From: Zygaena filipendulae
Lineage: Eukaryota; Arthropoda; Insecta; Lepidoptera; Zygaenidae
Length of the DNA: 64,000 bases
Reading direction: 5' to 3'
Assembly: GCA_907165275.2 (NCBI GenBank)
Contig: OU015672.1
Location: 1,036,501 to 1,100,500 of the forward strand
Positions 1 through 10,631 of this stretch are shown here, one piece after another. The position numbers and the translations under genes are program-made. The first letter of the stretch is position 1. The number at the start of each line of letters is the position of its first letter. Under the pieces are notes generated by a model. That model did no database searches. It was not told the origin of the DNA and was given only the letters and a program-made list of their open reading frames with translations.

Positions 1-540
1 TACAGGCAAACAAACGTGTATGTTTATAAGTCGGTCTTCACAGATACCACAACACACACTACTACTAGAGCAAATAATAATATCTCTTTAATCTAGGCCG
101 CAATTTCCAGCCAACGGCAACGCCTCGCGCTTGTATCAGCCCAACGACACTGCATTGAAGCAAACATTACTATGGATCTATGCAATAACTTCCTTACCAA
201 CTTTGGAATACCTAACCGAATCCCCCTGACCGCGTCTTACATTGGTAAGGCTAAGGTTGGCACAAAATGCTTTTATAGATTTCAGCGATTAGTATGGAAG
301 TGCCGACTCTTAAAACGTAGTGATTATTTGCTCAGCGGTCTGTATGTCAGTCGTATGCAGCCTGGGGTTAAGCTCATTTACTGGACAGGATGAGGTTGTT
401 GCCAACACGGGCCAACCCTGTCCAAGGAAGTTTTTTGGCGGGAATCAAAGATAGCGGTTTGGTCATTTATTTTCATGTCGATAAAAAATGGTTAAAATGG
501 ATTTTGTTGTGTTAAGGAGCTGTATTGGAAAATAATTTTC

Positions 541-670
541 ACGGTGACGGTTTTTTATGTGCTCAAGAAGATATATGACATTTCGAGCTGATTTCTTCGG
601 AATCCTCCAAGAGCTCCGAGAAAGTTCTTGCAAGCTATAGTACCGTGGCTTGCAATTTCGAACTGTACAA
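541..670 (+). repeat. dispersed repeat, copy 1
   Basis: TCGAGCTGATTTCTTCGG, ATCCTCCAAGAGCTCCGAGA matches 31140-31180 closely; also GTTTTTTATGTGCTCAAG. Unclassified. Confidence 0.55.
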
Positions 671-957
671 CGAAGCATTAAAAAAAATTCATTGTTCTAA
701 TTAATTTTAAATGAAACTGGCTAAATGCATATTACTTACTAGCAAAATAAATAAAATCTGCAAGTAGGTAGGTAGGTACTTACTGTTTTTCTGTGAGTGT
801 AAAACCCACGGAACAAAACAAAACGGAGTACCTATTAGTGGTTCCATGTGGTTCCTTACAGCTTCATTATAGTTTAAATTAGGACTACTTCATGACATTC
901 GGTTGGTTAATGGAAGGAGTTCAGTTACTTGTAACCATTTAGAGTCTATCTGAGGAA

Positions 958-1164
958 TCCTTACTATACTAATATTATAAACAGGAAAGATTTGATTTTT
1001 TGTTTGTTTGTTACGATTTAACTCAAAAACTACTGGACCGATTTCGAAAATTCTTTCACCATTAGAATGCCACATTATCCCTGAGTAACATAGGCTATAT
1101 TGTAATCCGGAATTCCCGCGGGCACTCCGAAATTATCGCGAGTGAAACCGCGCGGGACAGCTAG
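958..1164 (+). mobile_element. Helitron-like element, near complete
   Basis: 207 bp from TCCTTACTATACTAATATTA to CGCGAGTGAAACCGCG-CGGGACAG-CTAG. The 5' TC, the 3' hairpin about 8 bases before CTAG and the flanking A and T fit Helitron insertion between A and T without target duplication. Confidence 0.72.
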
Positions 1165-1167
1165 TTG

Positions 1168-1479
1168 TAAATAAATACAAAAGTGAGTTTGTATGTTTGT
1201 TACGCTTTCACGCCTTAACGGTTTAACCAATTGTCATGAAATTTTGCATACACGTTTTCAGGGGTACAGAGAAGGAAATAGAGTACTTTTTATCCCGGAA
1301 TTCCCACGGGAATTCCGAAATTAACGCGGGTGAAACTACATTAAATTTTGCATATACATACCTACTACATTGTCAAGGGTGGGTACAGAATAAATATATT
1401 ATATAGGGTAGTACTTTTGTCTCGGGATACCCGCGGGATCTCCGGAATACACGCGGGTGAAACCGCGGGGAATAGCTAG
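1168..1479 (+). mobile_element. two degenerate Helitron-like units in tandem
   Basis: The first unit runs to about 1337 (AACGCGGGTGAAACTAC) and the second, lacking its 5' half, continues to CTAG at 1476-1479. Both point the same way as the copy that ends three bases upstream. Confidence 0.65.
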
Positions 1480-1544
1480 TAATTAAAATAATTATCAAAA
1501 TAAATATTTAATACAAAACTAATAATATGAAATGCAATATATAA

Positions 1545-1655
1545 TATATAGCATATACCACGTTTGCTTGGTTTCCACGACACAAGCTCATAGCTTACTG
1601 TGGGATCAAGTAGATCTGTGTGTTGTGAAGTGGATTATTATTATTATTAATATTT
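1545..1655 (-). mobile_element. SINE fragment (3' part)
   Basis: Matches the 3' part of the SINE at 42121-42408 (inverted): CACACAGATCTACTTGATCC, CCCACAGTAAGCTATGAGC, then an AAT-repeat tail. The tRNA-like head is missing. Confidence 0.7.
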
Positions 1656-1768
1656 ATCCTCATATCGTTGAAGAACAGCATTAGTTGATCCCTAGTGCTG
1701 TTAAGCTCAGATCGCACTGGCCGAAGTAGGTAGATGTTAATGACTAAGTACAAAAAACCGATCATCAT
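1595..1768 (-). CDS. candidate gene start with signal-peptide-like sequence, running into a SINE
   Basis: Reads MMIGFLYLVINIYLLRPVRS, a plausible signal peptide, then ELNSTRDQLMLFFNDMR. After that the frame enters the AAT-repeat tail of a SINE (1545-1655) and stops. Upstream to about 2100 is a 5'UTR-like leader without repeats. No good GT donor lies between the Met and the SINE; inside the SINE, CCACA/GTAAGC would serve. It could be a real first exon with SINE exonisation, a broken gene, or chance. Confidence 0.3.
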   Translation of the reverse strand: MMIGFLYLVINIYLLRPVRSELNSTRDQLMLFFNDMRININNNNNPLHNTQIYLIPQ

Positions 1769-2110
1769 CTTCCACAACAATAAAACGTTCGACGATCAAA
1801 TAAAAAAATCACTTTCGAAAATCACCTCGATCTTATCGACGGTCTTCATCTCTCGATCTCTCGACAACTAAACACGACGGCAACAACAAATAAAAAACCA
1901 AAACAAAATCAATAACAACACGATCGCACAAAAACACTCGAAAAAAAAAAACCCGCGTCACATTTTCGTTGATCAATATATGTATTGATAAATTGTACAA
2001 CAAAAAATTGTTTATTTCACATCACCGTTTCACTTCACTCGATGTGGGTGAATAGAATCGTTCGATTTTTTGTTTTTAAATTCGGTTCGTAAGGCGCGAC
2101 GTACACGTGC
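1769..2110 (-). other. 5'UTR-like leader of the preceding candidate
   Basis: Read on the minus strand, non-repetitive sequence such as TGTGCGATCGTGTTGTTATTG and GTCGAGAGATCGAGAG precedes the ATG and follows a CpG-rich block. An alternative donor GATCGAG/GTGATT lies at about 1829. It resembles insect 5' leaders, but there is no direct proof of transcription. Confidence 0.3.
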
Positions 2111-2240
2111 GGCGGACGCGGCCGGTGCGCTAGAGTGCTTGCTCGGGCTACCGCGGGCACGAGCTGCGGTACACTGCACGACGCGGCGGCGCAGACGCAA
2201 GAAAATGAACCGCGTCGCGGTTGCTGGGTGACAGTTAAGG
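2090..2240 (-). promoter_or_regulatory. CpG-rich promoter-like island
   Basis: About 150 bp rich in CpG, with an E-box CACGTG at about 2105 and repeated GCGGCGGACGCGG-type blocks, immediately upstream of the 5'UTR-like leader. The surrounding DNA is AT-rich. Confidence 0.35.
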
Positions 2241-2281
2241 CGAGGGCCTTCCCAAAAGTTAATATTTGGACGTTATTACTT

Positions 2282-2626
2282 ATAGCTGACCCCTTTGGTT
2301 TCACCCGCGGTGATTTCGGAGTACTCGCGGAAATTCCGGAGGAAAAAGTACCCTATATCACTGTAGCTCCCTATACGAGTAAGTGAAAGACTTTTCATAA
2401 CCGGTTCAGTAGATCCAGAGATTATAACCTCACCAACTTCGGAGTTCCCGCGGGAATCCCGAGATAAAAAGTACCCTATGTGCTACTGCAGTGATCCTGA
2501 GTGACCTTTTAAAAGTGAATGAATTTTCCAAATCGGTTCAGTAGATCCAGAGATTATCACCTACAACCTCACAAATTCACAAACCCACATGCCACAAACT
2601 TTAGCTCTTTATAATATTAGTATAGA
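2282..2626 (-). mobile_element. Helitron-like element with internal duplication
   Basis: Starts (minus) TCTATACTAATATTATAAA. The unit GTACTCGCGG..TAAAAAGTACCC is repeated at about 2440. The hairpin GGTTTCACCCGCGG is intact, but the CTAG has decayed to TAGC. Confidence 0.65.
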
Positions 2627-2708
2627 TTACACCAGTTGAAAATCTGGTCCTAAACTAATTCTAGACTATCTTTGACGCCAACTACTGAACCGATCATCAC
2701 GAAATTTT

Positions 2709-2816
2709 GTTCCCCGCTGTTTCAACCGCGTTAATTTTAGAGATCCCACGGGAATCCCGAGCTTAAAAGTAGCCTTTGCCCTTCTCTATATTCCTGACAA
2801 CGTTTATACATAATGG
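2709..2816 (-). mobile_element. Helitron-like fragment
   Basis: Hairpin end CCCCGCTGTTTCAACCGCG and about 100 bp of body; the 5' half is lost at the boundary with the following CRE-carrying MITE. Confidence 0.55.
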
Positions 2817-2839
2817 GCATGTTGACTAATTTTTATTTT

Positions 2840-3102
2840 TTAGTCCGTCTTGTAGATTATTAAAAAATATTGGACACGTATTTTTTCTTTTTTTACGTAA
2901 TCAAAAAATAACGGCGATATATTGAGTTGAAATTCCGCGTGACGTCACTATTCTGACAGTTTGTATGGCGGTTTTAGCGGTTAGTGACGTCACGACCCCC
3001 TCACCCTAAACTTTAATGCGCTTTGTCTCTGTATATTTTAATTTATTTAAAAAAAGCAAAAAATACGTGTTTATTGTTTTTTTTTATTTTCTGACGGATT
3101 AA
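2840..3102 (+). mobile_element. CRE-carrying MITE, copy 1
   Basis: 263 bp between inverted TTAGTCCGTC and GACGGATTAA. Contains two TGACGTCA sites at 2940-2947 and 2985-2992 and ACGTATTTTTT-type AT arms. Homology continues outside to TGGGCATGTTGACTAA, so the true end is about 25 bp further out. Confidence 0.7.
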
Positions 3103-3194
3103 TAAGAATTTTGATTTTCAAAAGTAGTTCACATCCCCATTTCATGAGGACCGGTTGAGTACCTATTTAAGCAAACAAAATCTATATCCTTAGG

Positions 3195-3547
3195 TCCCTA
3201 CTATAATAAAGAGTAGAATCCGCGATTCTGTACATTGAATATTTTTAACAAAAATTGACAGGGGGCGCTGAAAGAAGTACTCTTCTACCAATACCGCCAA
3301 CCACAAAAAAAGGGTTTTTAAAAATCTTTTCTGTCTGTCTGTCTGTTCGCGATAATCTCTGAATCTACTGAACGGATTGTCATGCGGTTTTCACAGGTAG
3401 ATTCAGCTTAGCCTGGACACAGATAATATAATACTATACTGCCTGGAGCTACATTAATTATACGCTTTGTTTCATTGAAATTGGATGTCTGGAAAATGTT
3501 GTTGTATAAAAACCTTTCACGCAGATGAAACCGCGGGGCACAGCTAG
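3195..3547 (+). mobile_element. Helitron-like element, GAGTAGAATCCGCGA subfamily
   Basis: 353 bp from TCCCTACTATAATAAAGAG to GAAACCGCGGGGCACAGCTAG. It pairs with the 283-bp copy at 45539-45821 but carries an extra 30 bp (25-bp motif plus CCTGG) at 3417-3446. Confidence 0.7.
3417..3441 (+). repeat. 21-26-bp recurrent motif, copy 1
   Basis: 25 bp beginning ACACAGATAATATAATACTA and ending TACTG, flanked on both sides by CCTGG. The sister Helitron copy at 45.75 kb has a single CCTGG and no insert. Confidence 0.65.
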
Positions 3548-3591
3548 TCACAAATAAGTCACATTCGCATTTATAAAGGTTAAGAATACAA

Positions 3592-3720
3592 GCTGTTCCC
3601 CGCAGTTTCACCCGCGTCAATTTCGGAGATGGCGCTGGAATTCCGAGATAAGTGTAAATCCATTTCTGTACGGGCATATTGTGTATGCGAAACTTTATGA
3701 TGATCGGTTCACCTTAGTAA
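3592..3720 (-). mobile_element. Helitron-like fragment
   Basis: CTGTTCCCCGCAGTTTCACC then TTTCGGAGATGGCGCTGG and a decayed body; no 5' end found. Confidence 0.5.
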
Positions 3721-5070
3721 GTAATTAAGGTTTTTTTACATGTACTTAGTTACCAATGTGATGGCCTGTTGTTTTTTCCTGAATAAAAATAATGTTGTCC
3801 ATGTTAAAGTGAACAACTTCGCCTTAAGAGGATGCGCATGAGTGGTACGCGGAAGCGCCGCAGGGCTGGCCGGCGCGCGGTGGATGGGGGGGGGGGAGAG
3901 GGGGACGGCGCAAGCGCACCTTTTAGTTCACGGGGCAACAAATCTAATGCAACGGTAAACGTATAGATGTACTCGTGAATCGTTACTTGCAAGTCACAGG
4001 TGTTGCGAACATACTTCAAAACTCAAAAGGTTTAGTTACTGGCGTACTATTGTATTATTATCTGTGGTTTAGGTTATGTTATTGGCTGGACACGGCATGT
4101 CCTTTCGGCAAAAAAAGGTTAAGTTTACAAACATTAATCTTTACTGCGTATATTATAAAGGTGGACGTGAGTTTATTTGTTTGTTTGTTGCGACTTGCTT
4201 CTCCATTATAGAAAAACCAAAGACAACTTTTATCCCGAAATTCTCGAGAAGTCTGAAATTAACTCTAAGATTAAATCCGTGGGGAAAGATAAGTGAATGA
4301 AGAGTTCCCGAAAGAAACGAAAATGTACCTACCGCACGTGAAACGACTGAAGAATCTACAAGACTGCTATGTGTTTTTGTTAAAGTTGGATAGCAATGTT
4401 TGTTAATGCTCAAATTAATGGAATCCTAAGCTTTTTATTCGGCACTACAAAAGCTCCTAATCCAAACTCTAACGCCATAATAATTATTGTCGAAAGCAAC
4501 ATAAAAGATACATACTATAACATGTCTTGAAACGAATCTTTAGAACTCCGTCTAAAAACTAACAACAAATGATAAGATCAAAAACTTTGCTACTGCAACT
4601 CAGTCAGGCGCTTAAGTTTTTTTTCTCTCTCATGCACTATCTCGGATAATCTCTAGGAGCCAAAGCAGATGCGTGGATCCAAAACCTTGGCCCTCTAATT
4701 TGACGGGTCATGCAACTAACAAGCTTATCTTTAACACTGCAACAGTGTGTAAATGTCGATGCATTCCCACCTGCGCCGGTCGAAGGTAGAAGCGAGGTCG
4801 CGTGCCCGAGGCATGTTATTATCTATTGTATCTATGATGGTATGCCACGGATGACTAGGTATTTTGTTGTGGGTTGTTGTAAGGTTACCCAGTGGCGGAT
4901 TTACACATTTGCCAAGTATAGGCTGTTAAATTGCCGCTCTTACTTACCTCTATACACATAATTGTCAGTCCGAACTTTCAGTTGTTACCAATAGGTACCT
5001 CTCCAAAGAATACTTTAAAACATCACATTTTAAAGCAATGTCTTACGACGCTGGTCGCTGATTATAATGT
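3721..5070. other. stretch with decayed repeats only
   Basis: Holds a GC island (3830-3915), a decayed Helitron-like piece at about 4151-4292 and, on the minus strand at 4950-4730, an open frame of about 60 codons (..NNMPRARDLASTFDRRRWEC) that looks like a transposon remnant. No supported gene. Confidence 0.45.
3830..3915. other. GC-rich island with G11 and G5 runs
   Basis: Contains GGCCGGCGCGCGG followed by 11 G at 3886-3896 and 5 G at 3900-3904. Possibly a promoter or G-quadruplex-prone spot. No exon recognised. Confidence 0.3.
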
Positions 5071-5074
5071 TTTA

Positions 5075-5292
5075 CTAGCTGTGCCCCGCGGTTTCACCCG
5101 CGGTAAAATCGGAGTTCCCGCGTGAATTCCGGGATAAAAGTACCCTATGTGTTAATCTAATGTATAAGCTATAATATTGTAAAGTTTCATTTAAATCCAT
5201 TCAGTAGTTTTTGCATGAAAGAGTAACACACATCCATCCATCCATCCATCCATCCATACTTACAAACTTTCGCATTTATAATATTAGTAGGA
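5075..5292 (-). mobile_element. Helitron-like element, intact ends
   Basis: Minus: TCCTACTAATATTATAAATG to CGCGGGTGAAACCGCGGGGC-ACAG-CTAG. 218 bp, with a CATC microsatellite at 5228-5256. Confidence 0.78.
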
Positions 5293-5304
5293 TTTAGAAG
5301 ACTA

Positions 5305-5600
5305 GCTGGGCCCCAAGGTTTCACCCGCGTGTGTTTCGGAATTCCCGAAGAAACTGCCACTAAAGTATCCTTATAACATCAGCTAATTAGCAGTGAAAGT
5401 CTCGTCTAAATCGGTCCAACCGTTTCGGGGATTCACCCGCGTAAGTTTAGGAATTCCTATAGGAATTTTAAACTTATTTTATTCTTCTTCTCCTTACCAT
5501 TTATTCAAACACAACAAAAAAAAATAATTAGCGAAATTGATCCAGCCGTTCAACCGTGATGCCCTTGACCAAGGGAAATAGGGATTCATTTTAATATAGG
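5305..5600 (-). mobile_element. Helitron-like element, second subfamily
   Basis: CTAG end at 5305 and two hairpin-like GGTTTCACCCGCGT / GGATTCACCCGCGT blocks. The distal part reads GCCGTTCAACCGTGATGCCC and AAATAGGGATTCATT. Same subfamily as copies at 15178, 16779, 17092, 41277 and 42692. Confidence 0.65.
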
Positions 5601-6771
5601 TAAATGGATAATGTTGGTTAACCTTTCACCGAACTTAAAGGAGCGACCAAAAGAAAACCAATAAAAACAAATATGGGACGATTTGCGGCTCTGTTTTGGA
5701 AATATTGTTGAAAATTTGTGCTATCAGAATGGTTTTATTTTCCTGTTCAGACAATGGTCACATAGCTGCCACATTAGGGAGTCGTTGTCGGGCAACAGTC
5801 ATATATTAGCCACCTAAAAAAAATGGATCCCGTTATTTTTTTTTATTTTTATACCTATTTACATATCATAATTCGAAATTCCAAATTCAAAAGCTATTTA
5901 TTACTTAGGATTGGTTACAATCACTTGTAATCGTCAGCAGGTTCTTAGAACTACAAATTACCATCAGTTCGGAATACGTCCTCTGCTGAGAAGAACTGAC
6001 AAGAAACTCAGCAGGGCTGTCTTTTAATGATCTTACTTATAAACTAGGAGAACAAAAAATAGTAATTGGATAGAGCAATTCATTCCCAAACGTCTGTATC
6101 ATTTAAATAGTCTACTATACTATAATATGCTTTATCGCATAATCTGTGTTTAGTAATTAGAGTATAATTAACCAGAATTAACTGAATATCCCAACAAATC
6201 TAGTAGAAGCTCGTATCTGATTAAGGGTTAATGTTTGTTGTGTGTTTTGCAGAAATAAATTTTATTCTATTCTTTTATTCTATTCTATTCTATCGGCCCC
6301 CGTGTGGCACTGTGTGTTCATGACCAAACATTATTATTTATCATACACGTTTGAACTGGTAGGACTAGTTGGAATAAACCATAATCGATTATTATTACAT
6401 TTATTGTAGTTTCGATTTCTTTGTTCGATAAAATATTTGCGCATCGATTTGAAGTAGATACCAACTTAATTATAAATTGTGCAATGTCTACAAATATTTG
6501 AGAGGGACCCAACCCAAGGTATGCAGCGCTGGCGCATCCTTGACTGACTTGACCAATAAACCGGTAAGTCACTCCGTCGTAACGTTATAGGTTGTGGGTC
6601 TTCGAAAGTTATGTAAGTATCGTAATGTTGCACCGAACACCGATTGTTTTAAGCCCCTTTACAGCATTAATTAATTTTTAAAAAAATTGATGACGGATTA
6701 TTCTTACGGTCGCCATTGAAAATTTGCGTCGTAACATAGCCGTTTTGGTAGGTACCTTTGTTTGTTTTATA
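5601..6771. repeat. repeat remnants, no gene
   Basis: At 5880-6030 lies a common moth LINE/SINE 3' sequence (CAGTTCGGAATACGTCC, GAACTGACAAGAAACTCAGC). At 6245-6295 is a TTCTA-repeat LINE tail. The rest is unassigned AT-rich DNA. Confidence 0.5.
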
Positions 6772-7005
6772 GTAGCTGTTCCCCGCGAATTCACCCGCGT
6801 TAGTTTCGGAGTTCCCGTTGAAATTCCGGGACAAAAAGTGCCTTATGTGTCCCCTGTACCTACGTGTATTGCAAAATTTGGTGCACTTCCGATTTACACA
6901 AAACCGCATGATAATAATCGTGTCAATTCCGATTTATCCGTTTAATAGTTTCCGTGAGTTTATCGCGAACAGACAGACAGACACGGTGGAGGACTTTATT
7001 TTATA
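6772..7005 (-). mobile_element. Helitron-like element, decayed end
   Basis: Hairpin side TAGCTGTTCCCCGCGAATTC; the distal end carries CAGACAGACAGACAC and ATTTTATAATATG. Confidence 0.6.
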
Positions 7006-8056
7006 ATATGTAAAGAAAAAAAAAATATATCAGATCGCCGTTAATTAACGGCATCATTTTGGATAATGTAGAAGGAATCCCCCACACTAAAAGCATTTGG
7101 CGATAAAGTTTAAGAGGCTATGTAGAAAAATATTGTTTCATGAAAACTTCGAAATGTTAATAAAATGAGCATTTAAGAAAAAAAACTAACGTGTAGTCGT
7201 TTTTTTATAAAAAAAATGCTTGTTATTTCTAAAAGTAATATATGGAAATTCAAGTTCGATTTAATAAAAAGGTATCGATATTTTTTAAATATTAACCAAT
7301 GTAAAATTTTAGTAAACCAAATTAAATAGGTAACCTTGTTTTTGACTTTTTTCAATATATTTCGTAGCGTACATAAGCAGTCATTACTCTCTCTCGCATA
7401 CGGTCATATAGATAACTCGCTATCGTTGTCTTTTTGAGCTCATCTATCTATACCAATATTATAAAGCTGAAGAATTTTTTGTTTGTTGGTTGAACGCGCC
7501 AATCTCCGGAACCTCTGGTTCTAATTCAAAAAATATTTTTTTGTTGGATAGTCCATTCATCGAGAAAGGCAACAACACTACAACACTACGCTACGTCCAA
7601 TAGTAGCGGAGCAGCAAGCAAAACACGGGAAAAATTACTCCTTTTGAGAGCTTCCGTTGCATGCGTACGTTCCGTACACGGTTAAAGTTACGAAAAATCA
7701 TGTACATCATAACTAGTTATGGGATATATTTTGCATTAGTAAGAATTTGCCTCAAATTTTTCCTCGAAACCGCGAGGCACAGCCAATTTAGAATATTTTT
7801 CGATATATCCTCTTAATTTTTCAAATGGAAACCAATTATCGTGCCACATACTCTGCTATTGTATGCAAAACAGACCTCCCACTCACAATGGCTCGACAGC
7901 CTTCTAATGCTATATGAATGGCAGTACCAGCGGAATGATGACAAATGATTAATATTATCGGCAGATAAAATTATTTGATACGAAACGGTGCCTATGAATG
8001 GATGTACCGCCTTACTCACTCCGGCTTGTCCTAATCAGAAAATGTATTAGCTAGGT
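7006..8056. other. AT-rich stretch with one old Helitron-like copy
   Basis: 7442-7785 is a plus-strand Helitron-like copy of the CCGGAACCTCTGGTTC subfamily ending GAAACCGCGAGGCACAGC. The remainder shows no gene or known repeat. Confidence 0.45.
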
Positions 8057-8237
8057 ACTCATATAAAGCAATTTTGTCTTTCTGTCACCTTTTCACGGAT
8101 TAACTGATCATCAAGAAATTATATATTGTCAGAAGGTACAGGGTTACAGAAAAGAATAGGTACCTATATATTTTTTAATCCGGAATTTTTACAGGAACTT
8201 CAATTTTAACGCGGGTGGAACTGCGGGGAAAGGCTAG
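8057..8237 (+). mobile_element. Helitron-like element
   Basis: Decayed hairpin GCGGGTGGAACTGCGGGG, CTAG at 8234-8237. The 5' TC start is lost. Confidence 0.6.
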
Positions 8238-8507
8238 TATATTAATATAGGTATTAATTCTCAATGATACTTTGAGTTTTTTGCGGTATTGCAAAAAATA
8301 TTTATTAGTTACTTAATCAAAAATTACCGTTTGCCTTATTTTTCATATTGTCCTATCCCTACATTTCTTCATAGAATGCCACTCTGTCTGTCTGTCTATC
8401 TATTACGTACCTTACCTATACTGGACTAATACAAAAAGTAGATAGGGACTAGGGTACTTTTATCCCGGAGATCTCGCGAGAAATTCTGAATTGACGCAAA
8501 GCCGGTA

Positions 8508-8714
8508 TCTATAGGAACTAATATCATAAAGAGGAAAGATTTGTTTTTTGTTTGTTTGTTACGATTTAACACAAAAACTACTGGACCGATTTAAAAAATT
8601 CTTTCACCGTTAGAAAGCTACATTATCCCTTAGTAACATATAGGCTTTATTGTAATCCGGAATTCCAGCGGGAACTCCGAGATTAACGCGGGTGAAACCG
8701 CGGGGAACAGCTAG
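8508..8714 (+). mobile_element. Helitron-like element, intact ends
   Basis: 207 bp, TCTATAGGAACTAATATCAT to CGCGGGTGAAACCGCGGGGA-ACAG-CTAG. Nearest relative in the window is the copy at 958-1164. Confidence 0.74.
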
Positions 8715-8989
8715 TCTTATAATAGAAGATATGATTTTTATATACGCCCAAAACATACATAGCTTCTTGGCATCGAGAATCCTCCGAAACATTCCGATCC
8801 AAAACGGGATGACCCGGTGCCCTTTCGCCCCTAACGTTTACCTTTACAACCAAGCCGGTTTTATAACGTCTTGATATCGACTCGTCCCATCATCTCGTCT
8901 CCGACTCTCCGCAAGTCCAAGTGACTTGACATACTTGCTTTCGCGACATTTTTGTTTGAATAATTCACTTCGCCAATAGAATAAAAGTT

Positions 8990-9231
8990 TATCCTATCTT
9001 CCAGTAGGTCTTTCCGGGATTCCCATGAAACTCCGGCTACTATTGTCCCCGCCATTTTCGTGTAACCATAATAATTCCAAAATATATTATGAAGTTTATA
9101 TTCTTTTCTGTGCTCCTGATGACGTGTATGCAAAATTTCACGATGATCGCTTGATAAGAGCGTAAAAAAGGTAACAAGACGTCTGGACAGACTTTGCTTT
9201 CGCATTTATAATACGTATATATTAGTATGGT
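8990..9231 (-). mobile_element. decayed Helitron-like copy
   Basis: TTCCCATGAAACTCCGG, GACGTGTATGCAAAATTTC and a distal TTTGCTTTCGCATTTATAATA end. Open frames here are repeat-derived. Confidence 0.5.
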
Positions 9232-9332
9232 TTTTACAAAAAACAATTACGGGGGCAAATAAGCAAAGGAAAAATTGTGTCAATCCATAACCACTCAACA
9301 TTATTTATTTATGTTTTGGCAACAAACAGTCA

Positions 9333-9503
9333 TCTACTAATATTATCATAAATCATAAATCACGCAAAAACGGCTGAACGGATTTGGATGAAATTTGGCA
9401 TGCACGTTGTCAGGGGTACAGAGAAGGACATAGGGTACTTTTCATCCCGGAATCCCCGGGAAACTCCGAAACTACCGCGGGTGAAACCGCGGGGCACAGC
9501 TTG
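9333..9503 (+). mobile_element. Helitron-like element with CTTG end
   Basis: TCTACTAATATTATCATAAA start, perfect CGCGGGTGAAACCGCG hairpin, then GGGCACAG and CTTG instead of CTAG. Confidence 0.7.
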
Positions 9504-9891
9504 TATAATATAAAACTAACCCACCCTATATCAAGGACCTAGTGGACACTGCACTTCTGTATCCAACATTTGCGATTTTTAATCGAATAATCGCTGCAGC
9601 GAGCTGCGAGCGGCGCAACGAAATCCACAAAAAAAAACGCATTCAAACGCAAACAGTAAATTACAATCCACAGTAACTGCGGATGTATTGCAAACGAAGG
9701 TGTACTTTCCGCCCTTTACATTAGAGTGGAATTTCGAATTAAAATCTGAGGTATTTATGTGTACGGGCTCATTGTATCGTGAGATAGGCTCGATTTCGCA
9801 AAGCTATTGGGATTTGGGGTCACCGCTAGAATACAGTTTAGATATAATAACAGAAGGCGCAAAGTTTTTTCCAACTCGAATTCACAAGAAA
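9504..9891. other. non-repetitive stretch
   Basis: Moderately GC-rich patch at 9590-9620 (CGCTGCAGCGAGCTGCGAGC). No gene or repeat recognised. Confidence 0.4.
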
Positions 9892-10079
9892 TCCTACTAA
9901 TATTATAAATGTGAAAGTGTGGATGTTTGGATGTTTGTTACTCAATCACGCAAAAACGGCTGAACGGATATGGATGAAATTTGGCATGCACGTTTTCGGG
10001 GGTACAGAAAAGGACATACGGTACTTTTTATCCCGGAATTCCCGCGGGTCCTCCAAAATTAACGCTGGGGAACAGCTAG
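9892..10079 (+). mobile_element. Helitron-like element, hairpin lost
   Basis: Clean 5' end TCCTACTAATATTATAAATG and CTAG at 10076-10079, but the hairpin is reduced to AACGCTGGGGAACAG by a deletion. Confidence 0.68.
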
Positions 10080-10631
10080 TGAGTAATAATCTAACTCACA
10101 CACGTTAAACTTTCGTATAAAAGGGAGAAAAGGGATGGACAAAATTCGATGTTATCGAATGCCTACATCGGACATGACCGAATCAACGAATAAGAGAAAA
10201 TTCAGAGTTAAAATTTAATCATTGTTTTCACTGTACCTTTTTGAGTGGCACCAGCTCATTTACCTGCCGTAAGTTATTACAACTGTGACTGTGTCCGTCG
10301 CGTCCGCCGTACGCATTTACTGTAGTCGATCTACTGTGAGAAATATTTAGACTGTCGCTCACAAAGTATTTACACACGCAAGGAAAATCAGGTGCATTTG
10401 CACATTAGGTTGGTTACATTAAAACATTCGCATGGCGCGGCGCGGCGCGGCGTCCGGATCACGCAATTGTAGCTGGTGCAGTTCACTTGCATTTAGAGAT
10501 GTAGGCAAAGGCGAAATAGGTATCTAAGCTTCTTTTGTAAAAGAGCTAGTTGTACATCTACCAGATTCAGTTTAAAAGCAGCGGTAATGATATCGATATA
10601 CCTACTAAATACCAGTAAAACTTTATAACGT
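10080..10631. other. non-repetitive stretch with GGCGC repeat
   Basis: Contains a short (GCGCG)n run at 10434-10453 (ATGGCGCGGCGCGGCGCGGC). No exon recognised. Confidence 0.4.

Noticed and set aside
2840..3102. TGACGTCA pair as a host gene promoter element
   Set aside because: It lies inside a MITE present in several copies, so its position is not evidence of a local promoter.
8861..9246. 114-codon minus frame
   Set aside because: Largely overlaps a decayed Helitron-like copy and AT-rich flanks; no domain or splice support.
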